Below are positions 1-8,654 of a stretch of DNA of 33,302 nucleotides, one piece after another. The number at the start of each line of letters is the position of its first letter. Positions within the stretch are counted from its first letter, which is position 1. The notes beneath the pieces were generated by a model. That model made no database searches and was not told the DNA's origin. It worked only from the letters and a program-made list of their open reading frames with translations. This DNA is from an uncultured Burkholderiales bacterium (GTDB taxonomy: Bacteria > Pseudomonadota > Gammaproteobacteria > Burkholderiales > Burkholderiaceae_C), in assembly GCA_903844775.1 (NCBI GenBank), contig CAIMUZ010000138.1, forward strand, positions 1 to 33,302, in the 5' to 3' direction. Made by a program: the position numbers and the translations under genes.

Positions 1-100
1 ACACACCGCGTCGCTGCGGAGAGTTTTGCATCGCAGGGCTTTTTGACTTGGTCTTTTCGACCTCGCGCCCCTGACGCACCAATTGATTGATGGTTGGCAT
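1..100 (-). CDS. rpsL: 30S ribosomal protein S12, N-terminal part (cut by window edge)
   Basis: The reverse strand from 100 reads [20 protein letters not shown] and on through [13 protein letters not shown], the characteristic start of bacterial S12, for 33 codons before the window ends. S12 sits at the decoding centre of the small subunit, and its gene normally heads the str operon (rpsL-rpsG-fusA-tufA), which would lie to the left. The ATG follows a T-rich leader. The nearest Shine-Dalgarno-like bases are a GGGA about 11 nt before the start, inside the loop of a small hairpin. Identity is certain from sequence; the rest of the gene is not visible. Confidence 0.95.
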   Translation of the reverse strand, partial: MPTINQLVRQGREVEKTKSKSPAMQNSPQRRGV

Positions 101-102
101 TT

Positions 103-124
103 AAAAAAACGTCCCTAAACGTTT
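103..124 (-). promoter_or_regulatory. small hairpin with T-run directly before rpsL
   Basis: On the minus strand AAACGT, loop TTAGGG, ACGTTT form a 6-bp stem (124 to 107), followed by more T and then AA-ATG. The only purine-rich Shine-Dalgarno-like bases (GGGA) begin in the loop. It could expose the ribosome site or act as a weak second terminator. The role is inferred only from base pairing. Confidence 0.35.
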
Positions 125-133
125 GGAATGAAC

Positions 134-166
134 AAAAAAATCTTCTCCGCTCCAAATGCGGAAAAG
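134..166 (-). terminator. intrinsic terminator or attenuator in the rpsL leader
   Basis: The minus strand carries a 9-bp stem (166-158 with 150-142, one G-T wobble), a 7-nt loop and then ATTTTTTT. This is a textbook rho-independent shape. It lies 87 nt past the stop of the carboxypeptidase gene, so it can end that transcript. It also lies downstream of the predicted rpsL promoter, so an attenuator role cannot be excluded. Confidence 0.7.
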
Positions 167-172
167 CCTTCT

Positions 173-201
173 AGTATAGCGTTGGAATAACGCCTGGGCA
201 A
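173..201 (-). promoter_or_regulatory. predicted sigma-70 promoter of rpsL
   Basis: Minus-strand TTGCCC (201-196), a 17-bp spacer and TATACT (178-173) match the sigma-70 consensus well. The start point would fall near 166, giving a leader of about 66 nt before the S12 ATG. The predicted start coincides with the first base of the terminator-like hairpin, which is unusual. No transcript data were available. Confidence 0.55.
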
Positions 202-252
202 AAATTTCTACGCCAGGTCTTTCAAGGACAAGTTTGCAAGTGCCAACTTTCC

Positions 253-1494
253 TTATTTGACCCACAAACGCAAAGCATCCCATGCGCGGCCTAGCACGCC
301 AGCTTGTTCAACGCCGTCCAAAGCCTGCAAAGGCATGTCGACCCAAAACTGATCGCCCCTGAATACTTTGAGGCTTCCGATGGTTTGACCTTGGGTCACA
401 GGCGCGACCAACGGGTCTGGTCGAACCAATTGAATTTTAATCTGCGAGGCCGAGCCCGTCGGCACCGCAACGACCAGTGCATCGGCCCGGCCCAACTTGA
501 TTGTTGAAGACTTGCCCTTCCAAATTGCGGGTGTGGCAACGGCCTGCCCCGCATCGAATAACTTCACCGCCTCAAAAGCGGTGTACCCCCAATTGAGCAA
601 TTTTTGGGCTTCATTGGCGCGCGCAATTTCGCTGCTGGTGCCCAAAACAATGGCCATCAGCCTGCGTGAGCCCACATTGGGAAAGTCTCGCTTGGCCGTT
701 GCAACCAAACAATAGCCTGCCGCGTCCGTGTAGCCGGTTTTCAAACCGTCGACTGTGGGGTCTTTGAACAACAACAAATTTCGATTGCTGTCGTTTGCGG
801 CTGGCGTACCGGGATAGCGGTATTTTTTAATGGCGTAAGTTCCCACATACTCTGGGAAGTCGCGCATCAACCGCGTTGCCAAAGTGGCCAAATCACGCGC
901 CGTGGTGATATGCCCAGCCTCCGTGAGACCCTCTGGGTTTTTATAGCTGGTGTTCTTCATCCCCAAAACTTTGGCTTGGTCGTTCATCAGCTCTACAAAG
1001 CGCTCTACTGTCCCGGCCACACCTTCTGCCAAGACCATGGTGGCATCGTTGCCCGACTGAACAATCATGCCCTTGATCAGGTCTTCCACCGGCACCTTCA
1101 TCTTGGGATCAATGAACATGCGCGAGCCTGGCATTTTCCATGCGCGTTCGCTCACACTAAAAGTTTGTTTCATGTCGATTTTTTTCGACTTCAAGGCATC
1201 AAATACCAAATAGGCACTCATGAGCTTGGTCAGTGAAGCTGGCTCCACGGGCATGTCCAAATCTTTGGATGCCAATATTTGATTGGCCGTGAAATCCAAT
1301 AGCAAATAGGCACGCGCCGCCACCTCGGGTGCCTGTGGCGCAGCCGACTGTGCCATGGCATGCTGGGGAAATAGCCCGCAGATTAGAACCAAGCTCAAAG
1401 CGGTACTCGTGGCAGCAAACCTTGCAGCACACTTGGCCACAATCTTGGCATCCGACTTAAGAGCACTGCGCGATTTCAAAAACAAATTGAACAT
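253..1494 (-). CDS. dacA: D-alanyl-D-alanine carboxypeptidase (PBP5/6 type)
   Basis: A 413-residue penicillin-binding protein that removes the terminal D-Ala from peptidoglycan pentapeptides on the periplasmic side of the inner membrane. The serine-peptidase S11 motifs are all present: SLTK (S87, K90), SGN (147-149) and KTG (252-254). The N-terminus has a hydrophobic signal region ending around AMAQ (residues 46-49). The C-terminal domain ends in an amphipathic helix (about 398-413), the usual membrane anchor of PBP5-type enzymes. The length fits the family. The ATG start lies 37 bp after the hydrolase gene in an A/T-rich gap with no clear Shine-Dalgarno, so it may be co-transcribed with the genes upstream. 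The paralogue (DacA, DacC or DacD) cannot be settled from this alone. Confidence 0.93.
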   Translation of the reverse strand: MFNLFLKSRSALKSDAKIVAKCAARFAATSTALSLVLICGLFPQHAMAQSAAPQAPEVAARAYLLLDFTANQILASKDLDMPVEPASLTKLMSAYLVFDALKSKKIDMKQTFSVSERAWKMPGSRMFIDPKMKVPVEDLIKGMIVQSGNDATMVLAEGVAGTVERFVELMNDQAKVLGMKNTSYKNPEGLTEAGHITTARDLATLATRLMRDFPEYVGTYAIKKYRYPGTPAANDSNRNLLLFKDPTVDGLKTGYTDAAGYCLVATAKRDFPNVGSRRLMAIVLGTSSEIARANEAQKLLNWGYTAFEAVKLFDAGQAVATPAIWKGKSSTIKLGRADALVVAVPTGSASQIKIQLVRPDPLVAPVTQGQTIGSLKVFRGDQFWVDMPLQALDGVEQAGVLGRAWDALRLWVK

Positions 1495-1531
1495 GGTGAA
1501 TTTTTAGAAATTTTTTTAAATTTGCGTCTGC

Positions 1532-2197
1532 TCAGTCTCGCAAATGCCGGCTGACCAAAGATCGCAATAAAGGCAGTTGGCCGTGGAAAAAATGTTCCAC
1601 GCCAGGGATGACCGTGACGGGCAGTGACTGCGGACGCGCCCAATCCAAGACGCTGGCAAGTGGCACCGTATCGTCCACCTCGCCATGAACCACCAGTGTT
1701 TTGTCATGGAGTTCTGCAGGGATGGGGGGCACTTGAAAACGCGAAGCCGCGGTGCCGACCAACACCACTTTGTCGAGCTTGGCAATGGCCTCCAAGTCGC
1801 ACGCCAATTGAGCGACAGCCAGACTCGTGACATGTGCACCAAAGGAAAATCCCGCGAGCGCAATCGACGTGCTGAGGGAGCCTGTCAGTTCATTGGCAGC
1901 AGCTCGGCTTTGAGCGATCACGCTCATCAAGTCCGCTAGCTCGCCACGACCCTCGTCATAGGTGCCAGCGCTCTCGCCAACGCCTCGAAAGTTGAAGCGA
2001 ATGGCGCGCCAACCGTTTTGAACAAAGGCTTTGGCCAAAGTTTGAACCACTTTGTTTTGCATGGTTCCGCCAAACAAAGGATGTGGGTGAGAAATAACGG
2101 CTGCGCCTTTGATGGGCATGCCCTCTGGCGTGTCACAAAGTCCTTCAATAACGCCCGCAGGGCCCTGAAAACGTATTCGCTGGGTTGCGGAATTCAT
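1532..2197 (-). CDS. alpha/beta hydrolase, COG2945-like
   Basis: A 221-residue single-domain alpha/beta hydrolase. The nucleophile elbow is GFSFG with S118. The acid is probably D175 or D176 in HGEVDDTVP, and the histidine is H202 in PGVEHFFHG. The early SHPHPLFGG segment (residues 36-44) is typical of the small COG2945 group of cytoplasmic hydrolases, whose substrates are mostly unknown. The gene starts inside the stop codon of the preceding ferredoxin gene (TGATG overlap), which implies translational coupling. No signal peptide is visible. The fold and catalytic triad are secure; substrate and pathway cannot be inferred. Confidence 0.85.
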   Translation of the reverse strand: MNSATQRIRFQGPAGVIEGLCDTPEGMPIKGAAVISHPHPLFGGTMQNKVVQTLAKAFVQNGWRAIRFNFRGVGESAGTYDEGRGELADLMSVIAQSRAAANELTGSLSTSIALAGFSFGAHVTSLAVAQLACDLEAIAKLDKVVLVGTAASRFQVPPIPAELHDKTLVVHGEVDDTVPLASVLDWARPQSLPVTVIPGVEHFFHGQLPLLRSLVSRHLRD

Positions 2198-2577
2198 CAG
2201 CGTCCTGCATCAGGCGGCGTCAATAAGCGCTCGACAATTTGTCCATTTTTGAGGTGGCTTTCAATGATTTCATCAATGTCTGTGTTGTCCACAAAACTGT
2301 ACCAAGTGCCTTGTGGGTAAACGACTGCGATGGGCCCGCCTGCACATCGATCAAAGCATCCCGCCTTGTTCACTCTGACTTTGCCTTTGCCCGACAAACC
2401 CATTTCTTTGATGCGCATTTTGCAATGGTCAAAGGCTGTCTGCGCGCCATTGAGTGCGCAACAAGCCTCACCGTTTTTTCTTTCGTTCAAGCAAAAAAAT
2501 ATGTGGTGCTCGTAATAAGGGGCAGCGGGTTCGCCGGCCTGTGTCGTTGCCGACTTGGGAAAATTGTTTTCGCTCAT
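2197..2577 (-). CDS. thioredoxin-like [2Fe-2S] ferredoxin
   Basis: A 126-residue protein of the thioredoxin-like [2Fe-2S] ferredoxin type (the fold of NuoE and Aquifex Fd). The cluster cysteines are visible as C29, then C39 or C40, then C74-x3-C78 in CFDRC. It is expected to carry electrons in the cytoplasm; the partner is unknown. The first 20 residues are polar and disordered-looking, with no signal peptide. It overlaps the upstream VanZ-like gene by ATGA and the downstream hydrolase by TGATG, so the three should be translated as a unit. The family call is firm. The redox partner and the link to hemJ further upstream are inference only. Confidence 0.88.
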   Translation of the reverse strand: MSENNFPKSATTQAGEPAAPYYEHHIFFCLNERKNGEACCALNGAQTAFDHCKMRIKEMGLSGKGKVRVNKAGCFDRCAGGPIAVVYPQGTWYSFVDNTDIDEIIESHLKNGQIVERLLTPPDAGR

Positions 2578-3677
2578 TCGCCCATTTTAGATGGACGCGA
2601 GGCAGATAAATGGCGCATCAGATAAGCCATCAGTACAAAGGGCCAAAGCCAGCCGATCCACTGGATCAGGCCATGAAACCGGATGAATTGACCCTGCTCC
2701 CAGTTCTGTAAAGTCAAAGCAAAGTAAGCACTCGCTGAAGCGTTGTTCAACAGGGTCAGTTGAAGCACCAAGCCCACCAAGGCTAAAACCTGCAGTGTTT
2801 TCTCTTTCAACCACATCATCGGTAGCGCAAAAATTGCGGCCATGAACAAGGCCAATTGCACGGGGGCATTGATCCAGCCCCAAGCATGGGCAGGGCCATA
2901 AGTGAGGGCCGCCGATAAGCCCGTGAAGCCGATACCGAAGGTCAGAAGCAAAAACCAAGCGATGACTTTTTGGTGCAATTGACGAATCAAACTGAACGCC
3001 AACATGCAGGGAATGAGTTGCCCCAAATTGACACACAAAGCTTCATAAATTGGCAGCAATGGTTGCAACTCAACCTCTCGGACCGGTAACCAATCTAGCC
3101 AGAGCGTGTCTTGAAGGCGCAAGGCCAAAGCATCTTCTGTTCGCTCTAAAACTTGTCCCAAGCCTAGCGGCACAGGTGCAGGAAATAACAAGGCAACGGG
3201 CCATAAAGCCAGAAGGACCAAAGAACCCTTGGCCTCTGGCAGAAACCAATTGGCACGAAAGCGGCTCCATCGATTCAGAAATCCAAAACGCTCTAACGTC
3301 CAGGCCAAATTGGCACCTAAAAATACGCCCAAGGTGTTGAGCCCCCAGTCGACATTGGAGGGCACCCTGACGGGCAGGAAAAGTTGCAAGGATTCCATGC
3401 TCAAGGCAAGCAGAGAGCCCAGCGACAAGGCGAGTGCGACTGCCGGCAAATGACGGGCACTGCGGCGCAATGCCAAAGTCACAATGAACCCAAGGGGCGC
3501 ATAACCCAATACATTGGACATCACATCAAATCCGGTCCAATAGCGCGGCCAAGGCGCAAACAGAAATGCAGTCCAATCGACACCTTGAGAACGCCAGTTT
3601 TCAAAGGGGTACAAGCTGGCATAAACAATCAATGCCGCATAAATTCCAGCCAATGGCCATGCTGCGGTCTTTTGCAT
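2574..3677 (-). CDS. VanZ-family membrane protein
   Basis: A 367-residue very hydrophobic protein with roughly eight to ten membrane segments. The N-terminal half holds the VanZ-like pattern: YASLYPFENWR near residue 20, then DVMSNVLGYAPLGF around 51-64 and the SMESLQLFLPVRVPSNVDWGLNTLG stretch around 112-136. VanZ was named for low-level teicoplanin resistance, but chromosomal homologues in proteobacteria have no established role. The protein is about twice as long as minimal VanZ, and the extra C-terminal membrane half carries no motif I recognise. It ends in an ATGA overlap with the ferredoxin gene and begins 12 bp after hemJ. Confidence 0.82.
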   Translation of the reverse strand: MQKTAAWPLAGIYAALIVYASLYPFENWRSQGVDWTAFLFAPWPRYWTGFDVMSNVLGYAPLGFIVTLALRRSARHLPAVALALSLGSLLALSMESLQLFLPVRVPSNVDWGLNTLGVFLGANLAWTLERFGFLNRWSRFRANWFLPEAKGSLVLLALWPVALLFPAPVPLGLGQVLERTEDALALRLQDTLWLDWLPVREVELQPLLPIYEALCVNLGQLIPCMLAFSLIRQLHQKVIAWFLLLTFGIGFTGLSAALTYGPAHAWGWINAPVQLALFMAAIFALPMMWLKEKTLQVLALVGLVLQLTLLNNASASAYFALTLQNWEQGQFIRFHGLIQWIGWLWPFVLMAYLMRHLSASRPSKMGE

Positions 3678-3689
3678 GGTCCGTGCGGC

Positions 3690-4118
3690 TTAAAACGGCT
3701 TGACGACAACAAAGATCACCACGGCCACCAGCATCACGACAGGAATCTCGTTAAACCAGCGGTACCAGACGTGACTGTGGGTGTTTTGATTGTTTTCAAA
3801 TTGACGCACCAAGCGGCCGCACACATGGTGGTAAGCCATGATTAAAACCACAACGGCGAGTTTGGCATGCATCCACGCATTGCCGGGTCCCCATCCAATG
3901 CCAACACCCCACCAAAGCCAAACACCCAAGGCAATTGCGGGTACGGACAAAATGGTGGTGAATCGCATTAACTTACGGGCCATCAGAAGCAAGCGGTCAC
4001 GCTCTGCATCAGACCCCTCAGGAACCATGGCCAAATTGACAAAGATTCTGGGCAGATAAAACAGGCCGGCAAACCAGCTGGCCACGAAAACAATGTGAAA
4101 GGCTTTAATCCATAGCAT
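3690..4118 (-). CDS. hemJ: HemJ-type protoporphyrinogen IX oxidase
   Basis: The ATG at 4118 gives 142 residues beginning MLWIKAFHIVFVASWFAGLF, the standard HemJ (formerly UPF0093/CopD-like) start. An upstream in-frame start at 4178 adds 20 polar residues and is unlikely. HemJ is an inner-membrane haem-containing enzyme that oxidises protoporphyrinogen IX to protoporphyrin IX. The two conserved features are visible: H8 in the first helix and the lysine of HAKLAVVVLIMAYHH in the third. Four membrane segments are expected. It diverges from hemB, another haem-synthesis gene, across 124 bp, and heads the run of minus-strand genes down to the carboxypeptidase. Confidence 0.9.
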   Translation of the reverse strand: MLWIKAFHIVFVASWFAGLFYLPRIFVNLAMVPEGSDAERDRLLLMARKLMRFTTILSVPAIALGVWLWWGVGIGWGPGNAWMHAKLAVVVLIMAYHHVCGRLVRQFENNQNTHSHVWYRWFNEIPVVMLVAVVIFVVVKPF

Positions 4119-4194
4119 GGCGAGAGTGTAGCCTCGGCCTTTGGTTGGAGACAAGGCTGAAAAACTGATTTGAGTCAAGAAATCTTGCCCCTAA

Positions 4195-5250
<1,056 letters not shown>

Positions 5251-5286
5251 GTCCTTATTTTCTAGCCCATCAACCAAGAGTCTCAC

Positions 5287-6447
5287 GTGCGCGTCTTTAC
5301 TGTCTCAGGCCAGCATGTGCAGGATGAATTGACTCTGCCTCTGGCGTTGCCCGACAATGGATTTATTTGGCTCGCATGCTCAAGGAATTATTTCGCATCT
5401 GAGCAACAGGCGATACAGCAAGCATTGCTACGTTTGACGGGGCACAGCTTGCTTGATTTGCACATTTCAGACTTGCGCAACGAACAACTTCCTTCTCGCT
5501 TTGATTTAACGTCTTATTACGATGTTTTGGTGTTTCGCCGACTGGCCCGTTTACAGAGAGAAGCCGTATCAACCACTGGCCCAGACCTGAAAAAATCAAA
5601 GGGAAAATTAACGGGGCCGCCCGCATTGCGCAGAGTCGATACCAGCCCCATTGGATTTGCCATCTTTGACAAAGTATTGCTCACGGTTCATCCTGAAGAC
5701 TGCGCCATTCAAGAAGGCTATGCCTCTCGACTGATGGCGGCCAGCAAAGACGTGAGCGCGTCTACATCGACCTCATCACGGACACATGTCTCGGAAGCTG
5801 ACGAGCGGTCAACGGGTGCACGAGGTATACCCGTCAGCCCTGCAGACATGATGCTGCGCATGGTGAGTCAGGTGGTCGATGCGTATTTGGATTTAAGGCG
5901 AGATCTCACGCGTCAGCTTGACCACTGGCAGGCCGAGTTGATCCACCCTGACACTCGTTTCAACAATTGGTCTGCGCTGTTAGAGGCTCGGCTGTCTCTG
6001 CACCACCTCGACGAGATTTGTGAAGACCAACGAAGCAGCATGCAAGATTGGCTGGAGTCACTTAACACTTGGACACTCCCTAGCGCCAGCGCTTTGCTTA
6101 AAGAACATGAAATTTTGAAGGTGCGCAGCCGTGATGTCGTGGAGCACATCGACCGCGTGGTTCATCACGTGCGGCGCTTAGAGCAAAGCATCGAAACGGC
6201 TGTGCAGATTCACTTCAATGCCCAAAGCAATCGCACCAACGAAACCATGCGAACGCTGACGTCCATCACGGCCATTTTCTTGCCTTTGAATTTGATTGCT
6301 GCGATCTTTGGAATGAACTTTGAATTCATCCCCCTGCTTCACACCCAAACTGGATTTTGGTGGACACTTGGCAGCATGGCCCTGATCGCGCTCACCTTGG
6401 CCCGGCTGTTTTGGCGAAGGCGTTATTTGGCGGGATCCAGCAAATAA
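5287..6447 (+). CDS. CorA-family divalent metal transporter
   Basis: A 386-residue member of the CorA/ZntB family of pentameric inner-membrane channels. The signature FGMNF (G342-M343-N344) closes the first of two C-terminal helices (LTSITAIFLPLNLIAAIFGMN), and the second follows at about 356-376. The long N-terminal part is the cytoplasmic alpha/beta and helical funnel. It is longer than E. coli CorA (316), partly through a polar Ser/Thr-rich insert around 155-180. The start is GTG, 36 bp after hemB, with AAGAG before it. Whether it moves Mg2+, Co2+, Ni2+ or Zn2+ cannot be told. Its position behind a Mg-type hemB is suggestive only. Confidence 0.88.
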   Translation: MRVFTVSGQHVQDELTLPLALPDNGFIWLACSRNYFASEQQAIQQALLRLTGHSLLDLHISDLRNEQLPSRFDLTSYYDVLVFRRLARLQREAVSTTGPDLKKSKGKLTGPPALRRVDTSPIGFAIFDKVLLTVHPEDCAIQEGYASRLMAASKDVSASTSTSSRTHVSEADERSTGARGIPVSPADMMLRMVSQVVDAYLDLRRDLTRQLDHWQAELIHPDTRFNNWSALLEARLSLHHLDEICEDQRSSMQDWLESLNTWTLPSASALLKEHEILKVRSRDVVEHIDRVVHHVRRLEQSIETAVQIHFNAQSNRTNETMRTLTSITAIFLPLNLIAAIFGMNFEFIPLLHTQTGFWWTLGSMALIALTLARLFWRRRYLAGSSK

Positions 6448-6449
6448 AC

Positions 6450-6471
6450 TTCAAAGTAAATTGGCTTTGAA
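6450..6471. terminator. weak convergent terminator hairpin
   Basis: TTCAAAG, an 8-nt loop and CTTTGAA form a 7-bp stem at the junction of two convergent genes whose stops are 3 bp apart. It is A/T-rich, with a short A-run on the plus side and GTTTATTT beyond it on the minus strand. It may serve both transcripts, but the stem is weak. Confidence 0.35.
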
Positions 6472-7140
6472 AAAGTCGAAGGTTCTTTGTTGGGCCAAAG
6501 CAGCTGCATCGGCTTGCCATGTGCTGCGATGGTTGCAATTGAAACCGTGATCAGCCGGATAGGTATGCACCACTGCCTTGGGATGTGCCAGCTTGAACGC
6601 ATTCACGGAAGCCATTGAAATCCATTTGTCTTCTTCTGCAAAATGCGCCATCAGCGGTACTTTGGATTCGCGCGCAGATTCAGCCTCAGAGGTCATGCCG
6701 CCGCCGTAGTAGGGAGCCGCTGCCGACAAGCCGCTCAACAGGCAGGCTGCTCGCCAAGTCAACAAGCCGCCCCAGCAATAACCCACCACGCCAACTTTGC
6801 CACCACAGATCTGGTGCGCGTGGTCAATGGCCCGTTGAATATCTTCCAATAAAACCTTGGCTGGCAGCGCCTCAGCCGCCGTTTTCAAAGCCATGCCTGC
6901 GTTTCTGTCGGCCTCGTCATAGCCCAACTCCACATTGGCTTGAAGACGGTGAAACATAGCGGGTGCAATGGCCAGGTAACCCTCTTTTGCGTAGGCATCG
7001 GCCACTTCGCGAATGTGTGCATTGACGCCAAAAATTTCTTGAATAACCACCACCGCAGCCTTTGCAGGTGTTGAAGCTTGCGCCACGTAGGCTGGAATAG
7101 ATTGGCCGTCAGCGGCATCGAGTTGAATGAATGTTCCCAT
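6451..7140 (-). CDS. dienelactone hydrolase family protein
   Basis: A 229-residue alpha/beta hydrolase of the dienelactone hydrolase family. The cysteine nucleophile is C122 in GYCWGG, with D171 (AEEDKW) and H198 (ADHGFNC) completing the Cys-Asp-His triad. E36 of QEIFGVN is the conserved glutamate that activates the cysteine. Classical members hydrolyse 4-carboxymethylenebut-2-en-4-olide in chlorocatechol breakdown, but many paralogues act on other esters or lactones and no chlorocatechol genes are nearby. GAGG lies 7 nt before the ATG. It follows the isomerase gene by 20 bp, so the two probably form one transcript. Confidence 0.88.
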   Translation of the reverse strand: MGTFIQLDAADGQSIPAYVAQASTPAKAAVVVIQEIFGVNAHIREVADAYAKEGYLAIAPAMFHRLQANVELGYDEADRNAGMALKTAAEALPAKVLLEDIQRAIDHAHQICGGKVGVVGYCWGGLLTWRAACLLSGLSAAAPYYGGGMTSEAESARESKVPLMAHFAEEDKWISMASVNAFKLAHPKAVVHTYPADHGFNCNHRSTWQADAAALAQQRTFDFFKANLL

Positions 7141-7160
7141 GATGATCCTCTTTAAAAAAT

Positions 7161-7763
7161 TTATTTGGCAAGTGCGCGTTCAACAAAATCAAGTCTGTCT
7201 TGGCCCCAGAAAATTTCTTCATCCAAGACATAACTGGGCGCGCCAAAGACGCCTGCATCAATGGCCATCTGAGTGTATTTTTCATACTGCACTTGGACTG
7301 CCTGACTGTGTGATTGCTCCAAACATCCAGCTGGCAATTGGTGTTCTGTGAGCAATTCTGCCAATGTCTTTTCGTCTGCAATGTTGCGCTGCTGTGACCA
7401 CACCGCAGCCAACACCGCGCCACTGATTTTCATGGCCGCTGCCGCGCCAGCGGCCATGTCAACGGCAATGATCAATTTGGCGGCGTCATCGCCACTGACC
7501 GGAAAAAATGTCGGCTTCAGGTGCAAAGGCGCGCCTAGCCATTTGCTGAATCTTGCAATTTCAGTGAGCCGGTAAGCCTGCCGCTGCGGCGCTCGTTGAC
7601 CCAAAGGCAAGCCTCCCGAGATGGGGAACACCTTACCGCCCAGATCAATGGGCATGACTCGAACAGATGCGCCCGCATTTTTGAGAATTGTTTGAAACCG
7701 TTGATGCCCCAAATAAGCCCAAGGGCTTTGGGGGGCGAAGTAATAGTCGACTGTGTGACTCAC
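7161..7763 (-). CDS. 2-hydroxychromene-2-carboxylate isomerase family (DsbA/GST-kappa fold)
   Basis: A 200-residue protein of the DsbA-fold HCCA isomerase/kappa glutathione transferase group. The start HTVDYYFAPQSPWAYLG carries the conserved serine (S13 of PQSPW) that takes the place of the DsbA catalytic cysteine and contacts glutathione. The GAPSYVLDEEIFWGQDRLDFVERAL tail (about 172-196) is the usual C-terminal signature. NahD-type members isomerise 2-hydroxychromene-2-carboxylate in naphthalene breakdown; most chromosomal homologues have no assigned substrate. The start is GTG with AGGAG 7 nt upstream. It is probably co-transcribed with the dienelactone hydrolase, which hints at ring-cleavage or lactone chemistry. 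Confidence 0.83.
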   Translation of the reverse strand: MSHTVDYYFAPQSPWAYLGHQRFQTILKNAGASVRVMPIDLGGKVFPISGGLPLGQRAPQRQAYRLTEIARFSKWLGAPLHLKPTFFPVSGDDAAKLIIAVDMAAGAAAAMKISGAVLAAVWSQQRNIADEKTLAELLTEHQLPAGCLEQSHSQAVQVQYEKYTQMAIDAGVFGAPSYVLDEEIFWGQDRLDFVERALAK

Positions 7764-7844
7764 AAGGTGCTCCTATTTAAGGTAATCTGTTTGGCCTGAG
7801 CCTTCTGTTTTAACAGTTTGGCAACAACTCTGCAGGAGACAAGC

Positions 7845-8591
7845 ATGCGCAAAGTTTTGTTAGTGACAGGTGGTGGCCGCGGCATTGGCGCCGCCACTTG
7901 TATTTTGGCTGCTAAAAAAGGCTGGGCTGTGGCTGTGAACTACACCGCCAATGCCAAAGCCGCTGATGAGGTGGTGGCGCAAATTAAAAAGGCTGGCGGA
8001 GAAGCCATGTCTGTGCATGCCGATGTGTCCAATGAAACTCAAGTATTGGCCATGTTCGAAAAAGTACGGTCGTCGATGGGGCCTTTGCAGGGACTGGTGA
8101 ACAACGCAGGTGTCATTGATGTTTCAGCGCGCTTGGATGAAATGAGCATGGCGCGCTGGCGCCGTATGTTTGACATCAATGTGCTGGGCTCCCTGCTTTG
8201 CGCCCGTGAAGCCATCCTTCAAATGAGTACTCGCCACGGGGGCAAAGGCGGCAGCATTGTCAACTTGTCCAGTGCAGCTGCCCGACTTGGGGCGGCGGGT
8301 CAGTATTTGGACTATGCGGCCGCCAAAGGCGCCATCGATAGTTTTACCTTGGGCTTGTCCAAGGAAGTTGCAGCCGAGGGCATCCGCGTCAATGCCGTTC
8401 GTCCTGGCCTGATCGACACGGACATTCATGCCTCTGGCGGCCTGCCGAACCGAGTCAAGGACTTGGAACATTTGGTGCCTGCCAAACGCGGTGGCACCGC
8501 CATGGAGGTGGCGCAAGCCATCGTTTGGCTGCTTTCCGATGAAGCGAGCTACACCACCATGAGTTTGGTGGATGTCTCTGGCGGCCGATGA
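7845..8591 (+). CDS. SDR-family NAD(P)-dependent oxidoreductase
   Basis: A classical short-chain dehydrogenase of 248 residues. The cofactor motif is TGGGRGIG (8-15) and NNAG follows near residue 85. The catalytic set is S142/S143 with Y157 and K161 (YAAAK), and the tail LVDVSGGR is typical. The ATG at 7845 has AGGAG just ahead and is preferred to a TTG 27 bp upstream. It resembles the YgfF/glucose-1-dehydrogenase-like SDRs, for which sequence does not predict substrate. Lying 63 bp before mmsA on the same strand, it may take part in the same alcohol/semialdehyde pathway, but an operator-like palindrome separates them. Confidence 0.87.
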   Translation: MRKVLLVTGGGRGIGAATCILAAKKGWAVAVNYTANAKAADEVVAQIKKAGGEAMSVHADVSNETQVLAMFEKVRSSMGPLQGLVNNAGVIDVSARLDEMSMARWRRMFDINVLGSLLCAREAILQMSTRHGGKGGSIVNLSSAAARLGAAGQYLDYAAAKGAIDSFTLGLSKEVAAEGIRVNAVRPGLIDTDIHASGGLPNRVKDLEHLVPAKRGGTAMEVAQAIVWLLSDEASYTTMSLVDVSGGR

Positions 8592-8609
8592 AATAACCAA
8601 GCCCTTTAT

Positions 8610-8621
8610 TTAAACGTTTAA
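8610..8621. promoter_or_regulatory. LacI-type operator-like palindrome before mmsA
   Basis: TTAAACGTTTAA is a perfect 12-bp palindrome centred on CG, the hallmark of LacI/GalR-family operators, in the 63-bp gap before mmsA. No LacI-family gene lies in the window, so the regulator is unknown and a chance A/T-rich palindrome is possible. Confidence 0.35.
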
Positions 8622-8654
8622 CATGCACCTTCAATTTATGTTTTTATCACCTCT

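Noticed and set aside
101-283. Minus-strand open frame of 60 codons between the carboxypeptidase and rpsL
   Set aside because: It overlaps the carboxypeptidase end, has no ribosome site, runs through the promoter and terminator signals and resembles nothing known.
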